DNA from: Paracoccus shanxieyensis
Lineage (GTDB): Bacteria; Pseudomonadota; Alphaproteobacteria; Rhodobacterales; Rhodobacteraceae
Length of the DNA: 64,000 bases
Direction of reading: 5' to 3'
Assembly: GCF_009711265.1 (NCBI RefSeq)
Contig: NZ_WMII01000015.1
Coordinates: forward strand, 1-64,000
Every line of letters begins with the position of its first letter. Position 1 is the first letter of the stretch. A program made the position numbers and the translations under genes. The notes beneath the pieces were generated by a model. The model worked only from the letters and a program-made list of their open reading frames with translations, searched no databases and was not told the DNA's origin. This document shows positions 1 through 8,178 of the stretch, one piece after another.

Positions 1-649
1 ATTCAGCGGCGCGGTAAACGGTGCGGCCGCGCCATGACCAGCTCCAGTCGCTGAGCCGGGCTGCGGTCAGCACGGGCGCGGTCAGCGCGTCACCGGCGGC
101 GGTTACGCCTTCGCCCCGGCGCTGCACCACCAGCGCGCCCCCGGCAGGCTTGCAGGTCGCATCCAGATCGGCGGCCAGCCGCGTCAGGAAATGCAGATTG
201 CTTTCGGCGGTCTGTGCCAGCCAGTCCCAGCCGATGTCGCGCAGGCTGGCCGCGACCACGGGCCGCAGACCGGCCTCCGAGGCGATGGCGCTGACGATCT
301 GACCCAGCGTCGGCTTGGGCCAGCCCCGCGTGCGCGGCGCGCGGATATCGCCTTTCAGATCGGCGGCGGTGGCGGTGATGCTGATGCTGCGCGCAGGCCC
401 GCGCCCGGAAACGCCATCGACCCGATAGACGCCCATCAGCGACAGGGTCTGACCCGCAAAACCCAGCGAAACTTCCAGCTGCGCCTCGACCTCGGGGAAG
501 GCCACGCGGCCGTCGCGATTGTCCAGCTCGATCTCGACGCGGTCGGACTTGGTGCCGTCCTCGTCATTCACCACAAGGCTGATCAGCCGGTCTGCGATGA
601 TGGCGCTGCGGTCCTGCCCGTCCACCACGATGCGGAAAGCGGGCGTCAT
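1..649 (-). CDS. Phage late control protein D (tail hub, gpD-like), 3' end off the window
   Basis: This gene is cut by the left edge, so only its first 216 codons are present. It starts with MTPAFRIVVDGQDRS and continues with a hub-type beta-rich protein of the P2 gpD/Mu gp44 kind, including a typical segment reading LKGDIRAPRTRGWPKPTLGQ. In contractile tails this protein forms the hub that joins the tube to the spike. Its ATG overlaps the TGA of the upstream gpX gene by four bases, as in P2-like tail operons. Gene order (tape measure, gpU, gpX, gpD) agrees with the call. The family assignment is by recognition of order and sequence style, not by search. Confidence 0.85.
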   Translation of the reverse strand, partial: MTPAFRIVVDGQDRSAIIADRLISLVVNDEDGTKSDRVEIELDNRDGRVAFPEVEAQLEVSLGFAGQTLSLMGVYRVDGVSGRGPARSISITATAADLKGDIRAPRTRGWPKPTLGQIVSAIASEAGLRPVVAASLRDIGWDWLAQTAESNLHFLTRLAADLDATCKPAGGALVVQRRGEGVTAAGDALTAPVLTAARLSDWSWSWRGRTVYRAAE

Positions 650-858
650 GTCCGCCCCCACAGCCGGATCTGTTCGGGCGCGACCGGGGCCGCGATGTCG
701 GGCAAGGTGATCAGGACGCCCGCCGGATAGACCGGCCCCAGCGCGGCAAGGCGCGGATTGGCGGCCAGCACCTCGGGCGCGTGCGTTTCCGATCCCAGCA
801 GCCGCTGGCAGATTGCGTCCAGCATGTCTCCGTCGATGGTGCGATACAGCCGGCTCAT
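646..858 (-). CDS. Phage tail protein X (gpX-like)
   Basis: This is a 70-residue protein with the LysM-like layout of P2 gpX: a start near YRTIDGDMLDAICQR, an ANPRLAALGPVYPAG centre and LITLPDI before the end. Proteins of this family help complete the contractile tail, possibly near the hub. The length is normal for the family. It overlaps both neighbours by four bases (gpU upstream, gpD downstream), so the genes are translationally coupled. Start choice follows from the ATGA overlap with gpU. Confidence 0.85.
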   Translation of the reverse strand: MSRLYRTIDGDMLDAICQRLLGSETHAPEVLAANPRLAALGPVYPAGVLITLPDIAAPVAPEQIRLWGRT

Positions 859-1280
859 GCGCGGTCCATCCCGTAGGCCAGCAGCGTCACGGTGAACTCG
901 ATCTTGCGCGGCGCGCCATCCGACACGAACAGGCTTTTGCGTTCCTCGACCCCGGTGATGGCCCAGCGGTCCCAGACCCAGCCCAGACCGTCGACAAGGA
1001 TCAGCGGCTGGCCCTGATCGGCGACCAGACGCATCATCTCGACCTGCCGCAGACCGCCTTTGAAATGCGGATAAATGACGCCTTCAAGGGTGATTTCATC
1101 GCTGCCACGGCCAAGGAATTGCAGCGCGGGCTGGCGGCCAAGGCGGGGCTGCGCCTCCCAGCGCCAGTTCGCGGCGCGGGTGAAGCTCTGGTAATTCGCC
1201 TGATTGACGCCGAAGCGGAAACCGCCAAGCGCCATCATCACAAGGCTGAGGCCAAGTTCAGGCATAATCGCCCCCGTCAT
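855..1280 (-). CDS. Phage tail protein U (gpU-like tail terminator)
   Basis: This 141-residue protein opens with MTGAIMPELGLSLVMMALGG and contains FEGVIYPHFKGG-like text (TLEGVIYPHFKGG, about residues 77-89) followed by LILVDGLGWVWDRWAITGVEE, which is characteristic of P2 gpU/phage tail protein U. The role is tail completion. It overlaps the tape-measure reading frame by 23 bases and gpX by four. A second in-frame ATG at residue 6 is a possible start. It is intact, unlike the upstream tape-measure gene. Confidence 0.82.
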   Translation of the reverse strand: MTGAIMPELGLSLVMMALGGFRFGVNQANYQSFTRAANWRWEAQPRLGRQPALQFLGRGSDEITLEGVIYPHFKGGLRQVEMMRLVADQGQPLILVDGLGWVWDRWAITGVEERKSLFVSDGAPRKIEFTVTLLAYGMDRA

Positions 1281-2022
1281 GCAGATCGAAGCGCGCCGAG
1301 CGGGCCAGCGTTTCCAGCTCGCGGCGCACGGCGCGGGCCACGTCAGCCGGGGTCATGCCGGGCGCTGCGTGGATGGTGATGCCGCCGATATCCATGCGCA
1401 GGCTGCGCGCGGACGCGGTGCGCGCGCCCGGCCCGGCCGAGGCGACGGGCTGGATGCGCAAGCCCCCGGGCGGCGCGGCCATGGCCTGCATGGCGCGCAG
1501 CTGGCGGTTGGAAATCACATTGCCATCGGTGCGCGGCATGAACAGCTCGCGCCCCTCTTCCTGCCAGCGATAGATCAGCCCGGCGCGAACCGGCCCGCCC
1601 AAGGCCCGCGCGCCATCGGGCACGGTCACGCCGGGAATGGCAGCGCCGGGAACGATCGGCCCCGTCGCACCGCCGGTATATGGCCCGCTGCTGATGGGCC
1701 CCTTGTTGCCGCCGGTGACGGAATTGATGGCGGCCGCGCCGTTGTCATTGACCCATTTCAGACCGTCCAGCACCGGCTTGATCGCGGTCATCACCGTGTT
1801 GAACTTGGCGCTGATCCAGTCCAGCACGACGCCAAGCCCTTCCTGCAGGGCGTTCCACGCGTTCAAGACGGGATCCAGCAGCCCCAGCTTGTCCAAAACC
1901 GGCGCGATGCCATTGTCCCATGCCCAGGTGAAGATGCCGATCACGCCGTCGAACAGCGTCTGGTAATAGCCAAGCACTCCGTCCCAGATCTGCTTGATGC
2001 CGTCCCAAGCCCGGCCAATCCA
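1258..2022 (-). pseudogene. Tail tape measure protein, C-terminal remnant
   Basis: The open frame runs for about 255 codons and carries AWDGIKQIWDG, then LGYYQTLFDGVIGIFTWAWD, the amphipathic repeat style of P2-like tape measure proteins. The C-terminus reads RRELETLARSARFDLHDGGDYA. Tape measures are normally 600-1000 residues, so most of the N-terminal part is missing. The frame closes at a TGA at 2023-2025 and nothing upstream resembles a tail gene. The first in-window start is a GTG at 1977. The simplest reading is a deletion that removed the rest of the prophage and left cas3 next to the tail end. Confidence 0.75.
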
Positions 2023-2025
2023 TCA

Positions 2026-2277
2026 CAACCGCGGTCGCCTTGAACCCGAGGCGCAGGAACAAACAAAAGGGCGGCGGCTACCCCCGGAATTATCTGCGCA
2101 GATTTGCCCAGCGTCGAACTCGGAGAACTTTCGCAAAAACGGCCGGCGTCACCGCCAGACTGCCAAAGATATCGATCATGGCTTTTGTTCGCTTTGAAGC
2201 GACTTGCGCTCGGCCCTTTGATCGCCAAGTTCTGAATGAAACAAATCTTTCAGAGCTAGCTAAGACGGGCGACACAA
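2026..2277. other. Junction between prophage remnant and cas3
   Basis: About 250 bases without a supportable gene. It must contain the cas operon promoter, but no clear -35/-10 pair stands out. TTGATC at about 2218 is a weak -35 candidate. No ribosome binding site precedes the cas3 ATG. Short overlapping open frames here show no family features. Confidence 0.5.
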
Positions 2278-4494
2278 ATGGCTCATTATGCGCATTCGGG
2301 ACTTCACGACGATCGAAGCGACTGGCAATTGCTGCCGGACCATCTGGACAACACCGCCGCCCTGGCCGCCTGCCGCGCCGGGCCGCTTGGCTTGCGGGCG
2401 GCGGCGCATATGGCGGGACTGTTCCATGACTTCGGCAAATATGACCCGGCCTTTGACCGTGTGCTGTCCGGTGCGAATGAACAGGTCGATCATTCGACGG
2501 CCGGCGCCGCGCTGCTTTGCGCGCGGGTGCCCGCCGGTCTGCGTCCCGTGGCCGAGATCATCGCCTACGCCATCTTGGGCCATCACGCCGGCCTGCCCGA
2601 CCGCCACGGCGCCGACAGCAGCATGGAGCGCCGGCTGGACGCGTTCTGCAACCCGATCGCGCCCGAGATCTGGGACGCTGCCGCCTTTGATTGGCGTCCC
2701 GTCGCCAAGGAACTGGCGGCGCTGGCAGGCCCGGCGTTTCCCCCGTTTGACCTGTCCGTCGCGGCGCGCATGGTGTTTTCCTGCCTAGTCGATGCGGATT
2801 TCCGCGATACCGAAGCGTTTTATGCCCGGCTGAACGGCACCACGCCGGATCGGGACTGGCCGTATCTGGCCGAACTGCTGCCGCATTGGACGCGGGTTTT
2901 CGATGCGCATATGGCGGGATTTCCCGGCGATGGCCCGATCAACCGTCTGCGTGCGGAAATCTTATCACATGTCCGGCAGGGCGCGGCGATGGCGCCTGGA
3001 CTTTTCACCCTGACCGTCCCCACCGGAGGCGGCAAGACCTTGGCCTCAATGGGTTTTGCGCTGGATCACGCGGAGCGCCATGGGCACCGCCGGATCATCT
3101 ACACGGTCCCTTACACCTCCATCATCGACCAGACCGCCGCCATTTTCCGCGGCCTTTTCGGCGATGCGGTGCTGGAACATCACTCGGCCATCGACGACCG
3201 AAGAACCGACCTGAAAGGCCGCGACAAGCTGCGCCTGGCGATGGAGGACTGGGCCGCGCCGTTGGTGGTCACGACCAATGTGCAGTTCTTTGAAAGCCTG
3301 TTCGCCGCGCGGCCCTCGCGCTGCCGCAAGCTGCACAATATCGCCGGCTCGGTGATTGTGCTGGACGAGGCGCAAGCCCTGCCGCGCAAGCTCTTGATGC
3401 CCGCGCTGCGGATGATCGAGACGCTTTGCGCGCATTACGGCTGCTCGGTGGTGCTGTGCACGGCCACGCAGCCGGCCTTTGACAGCCGGCAGTTGAAACA
3501 GGGCGGCCTGCCGCTGGAGGGCCGCGAACTGGCGCCCGACCCGGTGCGTCTGGCCCGTGAATTGCGCCGCGCCCGCATCATGCAGGGCGGCGACATGGAC
3601 GATCCCGCGCTGATCGAGGCGCTGCGCGGCACGCCGCAGGGCATGGTCATCGTCAACAGCCGCGCCCATGCGCTGGAACTGTTCAACGCCGCCAAGGCCG
3701 CCGGTCTGGACGGGCTGGTCCATCTGACCACGCGGCAATATCCGGTGCATCGGCGCGCCATCCTGGACGACATCCGCGCCCGCCTGAAATCCGGGGCGCC
3801 CTGCCGCCTGATCGCGACCAGCCTGATCGAGGCCGGCGTGGACCTGTCCTTTCCCAAAGGCTGGCGGGCCGAGGCGGGGCTGGACAGTTGCGTGCAGGCG
3901 GCCGGCCGCGTCAACCGCAATGGCGAATGGCCGGTCGAGGACAGCACGCTGACGGTGTTCTCGGCCCCCGGCCGTTCCATGCCTGCCGAGGTAAAGTCGC
4001 TGGCCGATGCCATGCGCAGCATCGCCCCCCGGCACGACGATCTGCTTGCCCCCGAGGCGATCCGCGACTGGTTCGAGCATGTCTATTGGAAGGCCGGGGC
4101 CAATCTGGGCCAAAAGATGGCTAGCCAGATGGTCTGCGGCCAAAGCGGCACGGATTTCCCCTTTCGCAGCATGGCGCAAGAGTTCCGCATGATCGACACC
4201 ACCATGGTCCCGGTCATCATTCCCGGCGACGCGGTGGCGGACGAGGCGATCCGGCAACTGGGTGTCGAGGATGTGCCCTCGGGCAAGCTGGCGCGGGTCT
4301 TGCAGGTTTATACCGTTCAGGTGCCCGCCAAGGCGCGCGATCTGCTGATTGCCAACGGCAAGGCCGGCTTTGATCACACAAAGCTGCGCGGCGACCAGTT
4401 CTGCGTTCTGTCCGATCGGTCGCTTTATCATGCCGACAGCGGCTTGCGGTGGGAACACGCGGACTATCTGTCGCAAGAATCGTGGCTGCTGTGA
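2278..4494 (+). CDS. cas3: Cas3 helicase-nuclease, type I-C (HD domain fused to SF2 helicase)
   Basis: Cas3 is recruited by Cascade and degrades target DNA. The N-terminal HD nuclease is visible as HYAHSG at the start, LFHDFGKYD with His50-Asp51, DHSTAG, and ILGHHAG. The helicase follows: Walker A in TVPTGGGKT (about residues 245-253), the Walker B box written DEAQ (about 362-365), the TATQPAF motif III, and motif VI in QAAGRVNRNG. The 738-residue length is normal for a fused I-C Cas3. The start MAHYAHSG fits the family N-terminus although no Shine-Dalgarno is seen. It is the first gene of the cas operon; 204 bases separate it from cas5c, a larger gap than between the following genes. Confidence 0.97.
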   Translation: MAHYAHSGLHDDRSDWQLLPDHLDNTAALAACRAGPLGLRAAAHMAGLFHDFGKYDPAFDRVLSGANEQVDHSTAGAALLCARVPAGLRPVAEIIAYAILGHHAGLPDRHGADSSMERRLDAFCNPIAPEIWDAAAFDWRPVAKELAALAGPAFPPFDLSVAARMVFSCLVDADFRDTEAFYARLNGTTPDRDWPYLAELLPHWTRVFDAHMAGFPGDGPINRLRAEILSHVRQGAAMAPGLFTLTVPTGGGKTLASMGFALDHAERHGHRRIIYTVPYTSIIDQTAAIFRGLFGDAVLEHHSAIDDRRTDLKGRDKLRLAMEDWAAPLVVTTNVQFFESLFAARPSRCRKLHNIAGSVIVLDEAQALPRKLLMPALRMIETLCAHYGCSVVLCTATQPAFDSRQLKQGGLPLEGRELAPDPVRLARELRRARIMQGGDMDDPALIEALRGTPQGMVIVNSRAHALELFNAAKAAGLDGLVHLTTRQYPVHRRAILDDIRARLKSGAPCRLIATSLIEAGVDLSFPKGWRAEAGLDSCVQAAGRVNRNGEWPVEDSTLTVFSAPGRSMPAEVKSLADAMRSIAPRHDDLLAPEAIRDWFEHVYWKAGANLGQKMASQMVCGQSGTDFPFRSMAQEFRMIDTTMVPVIIPGDAVADEAIRQLGVEDVPSGKLARVLQVYTVQVPAKARDLLIANGKAGFDHTKLRGDQFCVLSDRSLYHADSGLRWEHADYLSQESWLL

Positions 4495-4632
4495 TTGGCG
4501 CCTCTGGCCGTTTTTCAGTGATCGCCCGTCGGTCCCTATGTCGCGCCTGCTGGCGCTGGCACGCGGCACGACCCATAATCTCGCGACAGCCGGCCATCAC
4601 GCTGGTTCCGGCAGCCCATGATTTACGCAACT

Positions 4633-4652
4633 GCAAGCGGATTTCCGCTTGC
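4633..4652. other. Perfect inverted repeat in the cas3-cas5c gap
   Basis: GCAAGCGG (4633-4640) and CCGCTTGC (4645-4652) form an 8-bp perfect stem with an ATTT loop. It is 47 bases upstream of the cas5c ATG. There is no T-tract, so it is not a typical terminator. It may set the level of cas5c translation or mark processing of the operon mRNA. The rest of 4495-4698 shows nothing recognisable. Confidence 0.4.
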
Positions 4653-4698
4653 GCTCGTCCGGCGAAAAGATAGCCTTGGGAAAAATCGACGAGGGGCA

Positions 4699-5397
4699 AT
4701 GTCTTACGGTATCCGCCTGCATGTCTGGGGTCAGCACGGCCTGTTCACCCGACCCGAACTGAAGGTCGAACGCATGTCCTATGATGTCATGACGCCCTCG
4801 GCGGCGCGTGGCATTCTGGAGGCGATCCACTGGAAGCCTGCCATCCACTGGGTCATCGACCGCATCCATGTGCTGAAACCGATCCGCTTCCAGTCCATCC
4901 GCCGCAACGAGGTCGGCCACAAGGCCCCTGCCGGCAAGGTCAAGCAGGCGATGAATCGCGGCGATCTGGCGGATTTGCAACTCCTGGTTGACGAAGACCG
5001 CCAGCAGCGCGCCTCGACCGTGCTTGTCTCGCCGCGCTATGTCATCGAGGCGCATTTCCAGATGACGGCAAAGGCCGGTCCCGAAGACAATCAGGGCAAG
5101 CATCTGGACATGTTCAACCGACGCGCCGCCCGCGGCCAGTGTTTTCATCAGCCTTGCCTTGGCACCCGTGAATTCGCCGCAAATTTCGATCTGATCGCGC
5201 CGGACGCGCCATTGCCTGCGCGGAAACCCGAGGATGAGACCGCCGAACTGGGTTTCGACACGCCGCGCGATCTGGGTTTCATGCTGTGGGACATCGACCA
5301 TGCCCGCCCCGGCCGGCCGTCGCTGTTCTTTCGCGCCAGCTTGCGGGATGGGGTGATGGAGGTGCCGCCGCCCGGCAGCCCGGAGGTCAAGGGATGA
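4699..5397 (+). CDS. cas5c: Cas5c (Cas5d), type I-C crRNA-processing endonuclease
   Basis: In type I-C, Cas5 takes the place of Cas6: it cuts the pre-crRNA at the repeat hairpin and stays bound to the 5' handle in Cascade. The 232-residue protein starts MSYGIRLHVWGQHGLFTRPE, has the family phrase YDVMTPSAARGILEAIHWKP (about 27-46), and keeps the GKHLDMFNRR segment (about 138-147) whose Lys-His pair is part of the catalytic site known in this family. The start is supported by GAGGGG just ahead of the ATG. It overlaps cas8c by four bases (ATGA). Because it reads the repeat hairpin, it is also the likely processor of the diverged repeat at 8591. Confidence 0.96.
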   Translation: MSYGIRLHVWGQHGLFTRPELKVERMSYDVMTPSAARGILEAIHWKPAIHWVIDRIHVLKPIRFQSIRRNEVGHKAPAGKVKQAMNRGDLADLQLLVDEDRQQRASTVLVSPRYVIEAHFQMTAKAGPEDNQGKHLDMFNRRAARGQCFHQPCLGTREFAANFDLIAPDAPLPARKPEDETAELGFDTPRDLGFMLWDIDHARPGRPSLFFRASLRDGVMEVPPPGSPEVKG

Positions 5398-7148
5398 GCA
5401 TGCTTGCCTCTCTGGTGCGAGCCTATGACCGCCTGCCCGACGCCCCGCCCTTTGGCTTTTCGACCGAGAAGATCGGCTTTTGTGTGCTGCTGAACGCCGA
5501 TGGATCGGTCGCCAGTGTCGAGGATTTGCGCGGTGATGACAGGAAGCGCAGCCCGCGGATGCTGCTGGTGCCGCAGGCCGTCAAGCGGACCGCAGGCATT
5601 TCCCCGAACTTCCTGTGGGACAAATCGGCCTATGTGCTTGGTGTGACCGCGGGCGACGGCAAACGAACTGCCGAGGAACATGCCGCCTTCCGCGCGCGTC
5701 ACGCGGAATGGCTTGCCCAGACCGACGATCCCGGCCTGCTGGCTTTTCTGCGCTTCCTGGACGGCTGGACACCGGACGCCTTCGCCGCCCCTGTCTGGCA
5801 TGACGAGATGCGAGACCAGAACATCGTCTTTGCGCTGGCCGATGAATATCGCCAAGGATACCTGCATGACCGCCCGGCCGCCCGCGAATTCTGGCGGCAG
5901 ATCGGCGCCGAGGGCGCATCGGACCCGCAGATCTGTCTGGTCACCGGCGACTCCGGTCCGGTGACGCGGCTGCACCCGTCGATCAAGGGCGTCTGGGGGG
6001 CGCAGTCTTCGGGTGCCAGTCTGGTATCCTTCAACCTTGACGCCTTTACCTCCTACGGTCACGAACAGGGCGACAACGCCCCTGTGTCCGAGGCGGCAGC
6101 CTTTGCCTATGGCGCCGTGCTGAACCGCTATCTCGACAAGGACAGCGGCCATCGCATCCAGATCGGCGATGCCTCGACCGTGTTCTGGGCCGATTGCCAA
6201 GACATGAAGTTGGCAGAGGAGGCGGAATGGTGCTTCGCGGCCTTGCTAGATCCCGCGTCCGAGAATGCCCAGGCGGTCGATGAGGAGAGGCTGAATGTCG
6301 CCAAGCTCCACTCGCGACTTGAGGCGATCCGCAATGGCCAGCGCCTGTCACAGGTCACGCCGGAGCTGGCCGAAGGTGTGCGCTTTCATGTCCTGGGGCT
6401 GGCCCCGAATGCCGCCCGGCTTTCGGTCCGCTTCTATTGGCAGGACGATTTTGGCCGGCTGACCGAGAATTTTCAGCGTTACCTTGACGATACGGCGATA
6501 GATCCGCCGCCGCGCGACGGCTGGCCGGCGCTCTGGCGCTATCTTTTGGAACTGGCGTCGCAGGGCAAGCGCGAGAACGTGCCGCCCCTGATCGCTGGCG
6601 AATGGCTGCGCGCGATCCTGGCCGGCGCGCCCTATCCGCTGACCTTGCTGTCCACTGCGCTGATGCGCATCCGCGCCGACGGCGAAATCAACGCTCTGCG
6701 TTGCGCTATGCTTAAATCCGTACTGATCCGTAACCTGAAGATGGAGGCCCCCGTGGCGCTTGATCCCGCCAACACGAACAAGGGTTATGTCCTTGGGCGG
6801 CTGTTCGCTGTCTATGAAGAAGTGCAGCGTGCCGCGCTTGGCGGCATCAATGCCAGCATCAAGGACAAGTTCTATGGCGCTGCCTCGGCCAGCCCGCAAA
6901 AGGTGTTCCGCACGCTGGATTCCGGCTCGGCCAACCATTTTGGCAAGCTGCGCAAGATCAGCCCCGGACGGGCGGTGAACCTTGAAAAGTTGCTGACTTC
7001 GATCACCGATCTGATGGACCCGGCCGGGGATCCGATCCCCGCCTCGCTGAATGCCGCCGAGCAGGCGCTGTTTGGTATCGGCTATTACCACCAGCGCTCT
7101 GATTTCTTTCGCAAGCAAGATGACAAGACCACCGAGGGATCCAAATGA
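5394..7148 (+). CDS. cas8c: Cas8c (Csd1), large subunit of type I-C Cascade
   Basis: Cas8c recognises the PAM and anchors Cascade on target DNA. The 584-residue protein has the typical N-terminus SMLASLVRAYDRLPDAPPFG, the KRTAGISPNFLWDKSAYVLG segment (about residues 64-83) and ARLSVRFYWQDDFG (about 341-354), all diagnostic of Csd1. The start ATG overlaps the cas5c stop. The C-terminal 131 codons can be translated separately as Cas11c (see separate entry). The stop overlaps the cas7c start by four bases, so the core Cascade genes are translationally coupled. Confidence 0.96.
   Translation: MSMLASLVRAYDRLPDAPPFGFSTEKIGFCVLLNADGSVASVEDLRGDDRKRSPRMLLVPQAVKRTAGISPNFLWDKSAYVLGVTAGDGKRTAEEHAAFRARHAEWLAQTDDPGLLAFLRFLDGWTPDAFAAPVWHDEMRDQNIVFALADEYRQGYLHDRPAAREFWRQIGAEGASDPQICLVTGDSGPVTRLHPSIKGVWGAQSSGASLVSFNLDAFTSYGHEQGDNAPVSEAAAFAYGAVLNRYLDKDSGHRIQIGDASTVFWADCQDMKLAEEAEWCFAALLDPASENAQAVDEERLNVAKLHSRLEAIRNGQRLSQVTPELAEGVRFHVLGLAPNAARLSVRFYWQDDFGRLTENFQRYLDDTAIDPPPRDGWPALWRYLLELASQGKRENVPPLIAGEWLRAILAGAPYPLTLLSTALMRIRADGEINALRCAMLKSVLIRNLKMEAPVALDPANTNKGYVLGRLFAVYEEVQRAALGGINASIKDKFYGAASASPQKVFRTLDSGSANHFGKLRKISPGRAVNLEKLLTSITDLMDPAGDPIPASLNAAEQALFGIGYYHQRSDFFRKQDDKTTEGSK
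6753..7148 (+). CDS. cas11c: Cas11c small subunit from an internal start within cas8c
   Basis: Type I-C systems are known to make the Cas11 small subunit from an internal start inside cas8c. Here a GTG at 6753, in frame with cas8c, is preceded by a perfect GGAGG at 6743-6747 with five bases between. It would give 131 residues beginning ALDPANTNKGYVLGRLFAVY after the start residue, the same region known as Cas11c in other I-C loci. An ATG at 6741 is an alternative but has no ribosome binding site. The product would line the belly of Cascade. Evidence is the sequence signal plus family precedent. Confidence 0.75.
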   Translation: MALDPANTNKGYVLGRLFAVYEEVQRAALGGINASIKDKFYGAASASPQKVFRTLDSGSANHFGKLRKISPGRAVNLEKLLTSITDLMDPAGDPIPASLNAAEQALFGIGYYHQRSDFFRKQDDKTTEGSK

Positions 7149-8095
7149 CCACGCTTTCCCGCCGCCATGACTTCGTGCTGATCTTTGACGTGACCAATGG
7201 CAATCCCAATGGCGACCCCGATGCAGGCAACCTGCCGCGCCTTGACCCCGAGACGAACCACGGTCTGGTCACCGATGTCAGCCTGAAACGCAAGATCCGC
7301 AACTACGTCGATCTTGCGCGCGGGGGTGCCGATGGGCATCACATCTATGTTCAAGAAGGCGCGATCCTGAACGAGAAGCACCGGCAGGCCTATGTCGCGC
7401 TGCGGGGCGACGAAAAGTCAAAGAAAGATGCCAAGCTGAACCCCAAGGACGACGCCGAGGCGACCGCCCTGCGCGACTTCATGTGCGCCAACTTCTTTGA
7501 TGTGCGGACGTTCGGTGCCGTCATGTCGACCGGCATCAATTGCGGTCAGGTCAAGGGCCCGGTGCAGATGACCTTTGCCAATTCGGCCGAACCGGTTCTG
7601 CCCGTCGAGATCTCGATCACCCGCATGGCCGCGACCAACGAGGCCGAGCAGAAGAAGCGCGCCGAAGGGGACGACGGTGATGTGCGCACGGACAACCGCA
7701 CGATGGGGCGCAAACATATCGTGCCCTATGGCCTTTACGTCGCGCATGGCTTCATTTCTGCCAAGTTCGCGGAACGTACGGGCTTTTCCGAAGCCGACCT
7801 GGGCCTTTTGTTCGAGGCGCTGGCGAACATGTTCGAGCATGATCGTTCCGCTGCGCGCGGAGAGATGACCACCCGCAAGCTGATCGTCTTCCGCCATGAC
7901 AGCGCGCTTGGCAACGCCCCTGCGCACAAGCTGTTCGATCTGGTGAAAGTCGGTCGCGCCGTGGACGGAGAGTTCCGCGCTGTGGATGACAAGGGCCTTG
8001 GCAACCTGCCGCCGGCGCGGAAGTTTGCCGATTACAACGTCAGCGTCGACCGCGCCGGACTCCCCGAGGGTGTTGAGCTGCTCGAGTTGCTATAG
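7145..8095 (+). CDS. cas7c: Cas7c (Csd2), crRNA backbone subunit of type I-C Cascade
   Basis: Cas7 subunits polymerise along the crRNA spacer and flip out every sixth base. The 316-residue protein has the Csd2 start LSRRHDFVLIFDVTNGNPNG, TDVSLKRKIRNYV (about residues 40-52), and DVRTFGAVMSTG (about 120-131), diagnostic of the family. Its start overlaps the cas8c stop. It is followed by a GC-rich hairpin (8103-8125) and then 609 bases before cas4, instead of the usual tight junction. That insert holds a promoter, a small gene and a guide-like RNA described below. Confidence 0.97.
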   Translation: MTTLSRRHDFVLIFDVTNGNPNGDPDAGNLPRLDPETNHGLVTDVSLKRKIRNYVDLARGGADGHHIYVQEGAILNEKHRQAYVALRGDEKSKKDAKLNPKDDAEATALRDFMCANFFDVRTFGAVMSTGINCGQVKGPVQMTFANSAEPVLPVEISITRMAATNEAEQKKRAEGDDGDVRTDNRTMGRKHIVPYGLYVAHGFISAKFAERTGFSEADLGLLFEALANMFEHDRSAARGEMTTRKLIVFRHDSALGNAPAHKLFDLVKVGRAVDGEFRAVDDKGLGNLPPARKFADYNVSVDRAGLPEGVELLELL

Positions 8096-8102
8096 CCCAC
8101 TA

Positions 8103-8125
8103 CCCGGCGTCATCGCGATGCCGGG
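8103..8125 (+). terminator. Hairpin just after cas7c, possible weak terminator
   Basis: CCCGGC (8103-8108) pairs with GCCGGG (8120-8125), starting eight bases after the cas7c stop. No run of T follows (ACATTCTATA), so termination would be partial or Rho-dependent. It separates the interference genes from the downstream promoter. Confidence 0.4.
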
Positions 8126-8131
8126 ACATTC

Positions 8132-8145
8132 TATAATCAAACTTC
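8132..8145 (+). promoter_or_regulatory. Candidate promoter (-10 TATAAT) between cas7c and the small gene
   Basis: A perfect TATAAT lies at 8132-8137, so transcription would begin near 8144. The -35 at the usual distance (about 8109-8114) is poor, which suggests a weak or activator-aided promoter. It points toward the hairpin at 8151, the small gene at 8364 and cas4-cas1-cas2. The PAM and protospacer-like site described next cover the predicted start site. Confidence 0.6.
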
Positions 8146-8178
8146 TCTGTAAGTGAACGGTTTGGCTTGTCCAAACCG
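8143..8178 (+). promoter_or_regulatory. Cascade target site: TTC PAM plus protospacer matching the guide at 8630
   Basis: TTC at 8143-8145 is the type I-C PAM and sits directly before TCTGT (8146-8150). Aligned without gaps to the guide starting at 8630, positions 1-5, 8, 10, 11 and 13-18 match, so 14 of the first 18. Mismatches are at 6, 7, 9 and 12; 6 and 12 are bases that Cas7 flips out and Cascade does not read. Beyond position 18 only scattered bases match. Partial, seed-weighted pairing is what allows binding without cutting in known CreA/CreR guides. The site covers the start region of the TATAAT promoter. Confidence 0.8.

Noticed and set aside
2027-2062. Possible frameshift extending the tape measure in a second frame (RLGFKATAVVMDW)
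   Set aside because: Only about 12 residues could be joined and the family match is weak; not enough to extend the gene or claim programmed frameshifting.
2180-2277. Second target for the guide RNA upstream of cas3 (cas operon autorepression)
   Set aside because: TTC trinucleotides occur, but the following bases do not match the TCTGT seed.
2040-2429. Open frame of 129 codons before cas3
   Set aside because: It overlaps the cas3 N-terminus in another frame and has no recognisable motif or ribosome site.
3046-4569. A 507-codon minus-strand frame over cas3
   Set aside because: Antisense shadow; the Cas3 helicase motifs lie on the plus strand.
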